The position numbers and the translations under genes were made by a program. Below the pieces are notes generated by a model that saw nothing but the letters and a program-made list of their open reading frames with translations, searched no databases and had not been told where the DNA came from. Below, piece by piece: positions 63,871-64,000 of a DNA stretch of 64,000 bases. Source of the DNA: Saccharina japonica (lineage: Eukaryota > Sar > Phaeophyceae > Laminariales > Laminariaceae); NCBI GenBank assembly GCA_008828725.1, contig MEHQ01001672.1, positions 19,010 through 83,009 on the forward strand, given 5' to 3'. The stretch's first letter is position 1; every line of letters begins with the position of its first letter.

Positions 63871-64000
63871 CTAAGGACCCCGGCCGTCCGGCAACGGTGT
63901 ACGGAAAGAGGACCGGAATGAGACAGGGAGGCGGGGGCGAGAAGCCAAAAACGTAAGCGGATGACAAAACACGCTTTCAGCGTTGGTTAGTATGGGGGGG

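Larger units (their letters stand above)
61600..64000. repeat. Large inverted repeat, right arm
   Basis: Reverse complement of 56694-59104 with many single-base deletions and insertions. It carries inverted copies of exon 3 (61978-62198), the ICR repeat (about 62.39-62.60 kb), the tandem pair (63.24-63.61 kb) and exon 2 (63777-63870). It continues to the last base of the window. Confidence 0.9.

Overview
This window is repeat-dominated nuclear DNA from a eukaryote. Three observations support that: GT-AG introns with pyrimidine-rich acceptors, several retrotransposon and DNA-transposon classes, and interstitial TTAGGG arrays. Ordinary host genes are scarce. The mixture (REL-endonuclease LINE, RTE/L1-type LINE, Ty1/copia element, tRNA-derived SINE, hAT and piggyBac relics, and a plant/alga-like alpha-dioxygenase gene) would fit an alga or related protist, perhaps a stramenopile. 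That lineage is an inference and the sequence does not prove it.

Layout. 1-2.7 kb: gene-free DNA with a small TIR element and diverged tandem repeats. 2.7-9.2 kb: a decayed Ty1/copia element with both LTRs. 9.5-11.2 kb: 3' end of an RTE/L1-type LINE (minus strand). 11.25-12.55 kb: a TIR element and a fold-back element, followed by a telomere-like tract. 13.6-17.9 kb: a REL-endonuclease LINE (minus strand) with an in-frame RING-finger ORF upstream, flanked by GTTA/TAAC-rich repeats (13.2-13.6 and 18.3-20.2 kb); a 304-N gap lies at its 5' side. 20.2-36.2 kb: a nest containing a TACTCCGAGTA element, SINEs, hAT-like elements filled with GGTGCGG minisatellites, tRNA-like tandem repeats and LINE 3' ends; about 6.8 kb of this is duplicated in tandem, with a single N at the junction. 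36.7-37.3 kb: a 148-bp minisatellite. 37.8-38.3 kb: a candidate small cysteine-rich gene. 38.8-41.5 kb: a second copy of the 11.25-kb TIR element, split by a hAT-like transposon with a perfect 8-bp target duplication. 44.9 kb: an apparent first exon of a multi-pass transporter. 47.9-49.0 kb: a +/-/+ fold-back repeat. 52.3 kb: the most complete SINE copy.

The best host gene is an alpha-dioxygenase-like haem peroxidase of the cyclooxygenase superfamily at 55.1-59.6 kb. Four exons join in consistent phase, and their introns are filled with a repeat that ends in poly(C). The 3' exons are not visible. At least 2.4 kb of this gene (56.69-59.10 kb) reappears inverted at 61.60-64.00 kb with many small indels. 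This is either a fresh inverted duplication or, more likely, an assembly fold-back built from uncorrected long reads.

The most interesting signals are these. (1) A REL-type LINE whose RT frame is joined to a RING-like frame through one stop codon. (2) hAT-like elements with 8-bp target duplications whose interior is a ~40-bp GGTGCGG array. (3) A SINE family with at least six copies here. (4) A shared LINE 3'-terminal motif with microsatellite tails on otherwise different elements. (5) A ~100-bp TTAA-flanked piggyBac-like MITE. (6) Nested insertions that reveal empty sites and target duplications.
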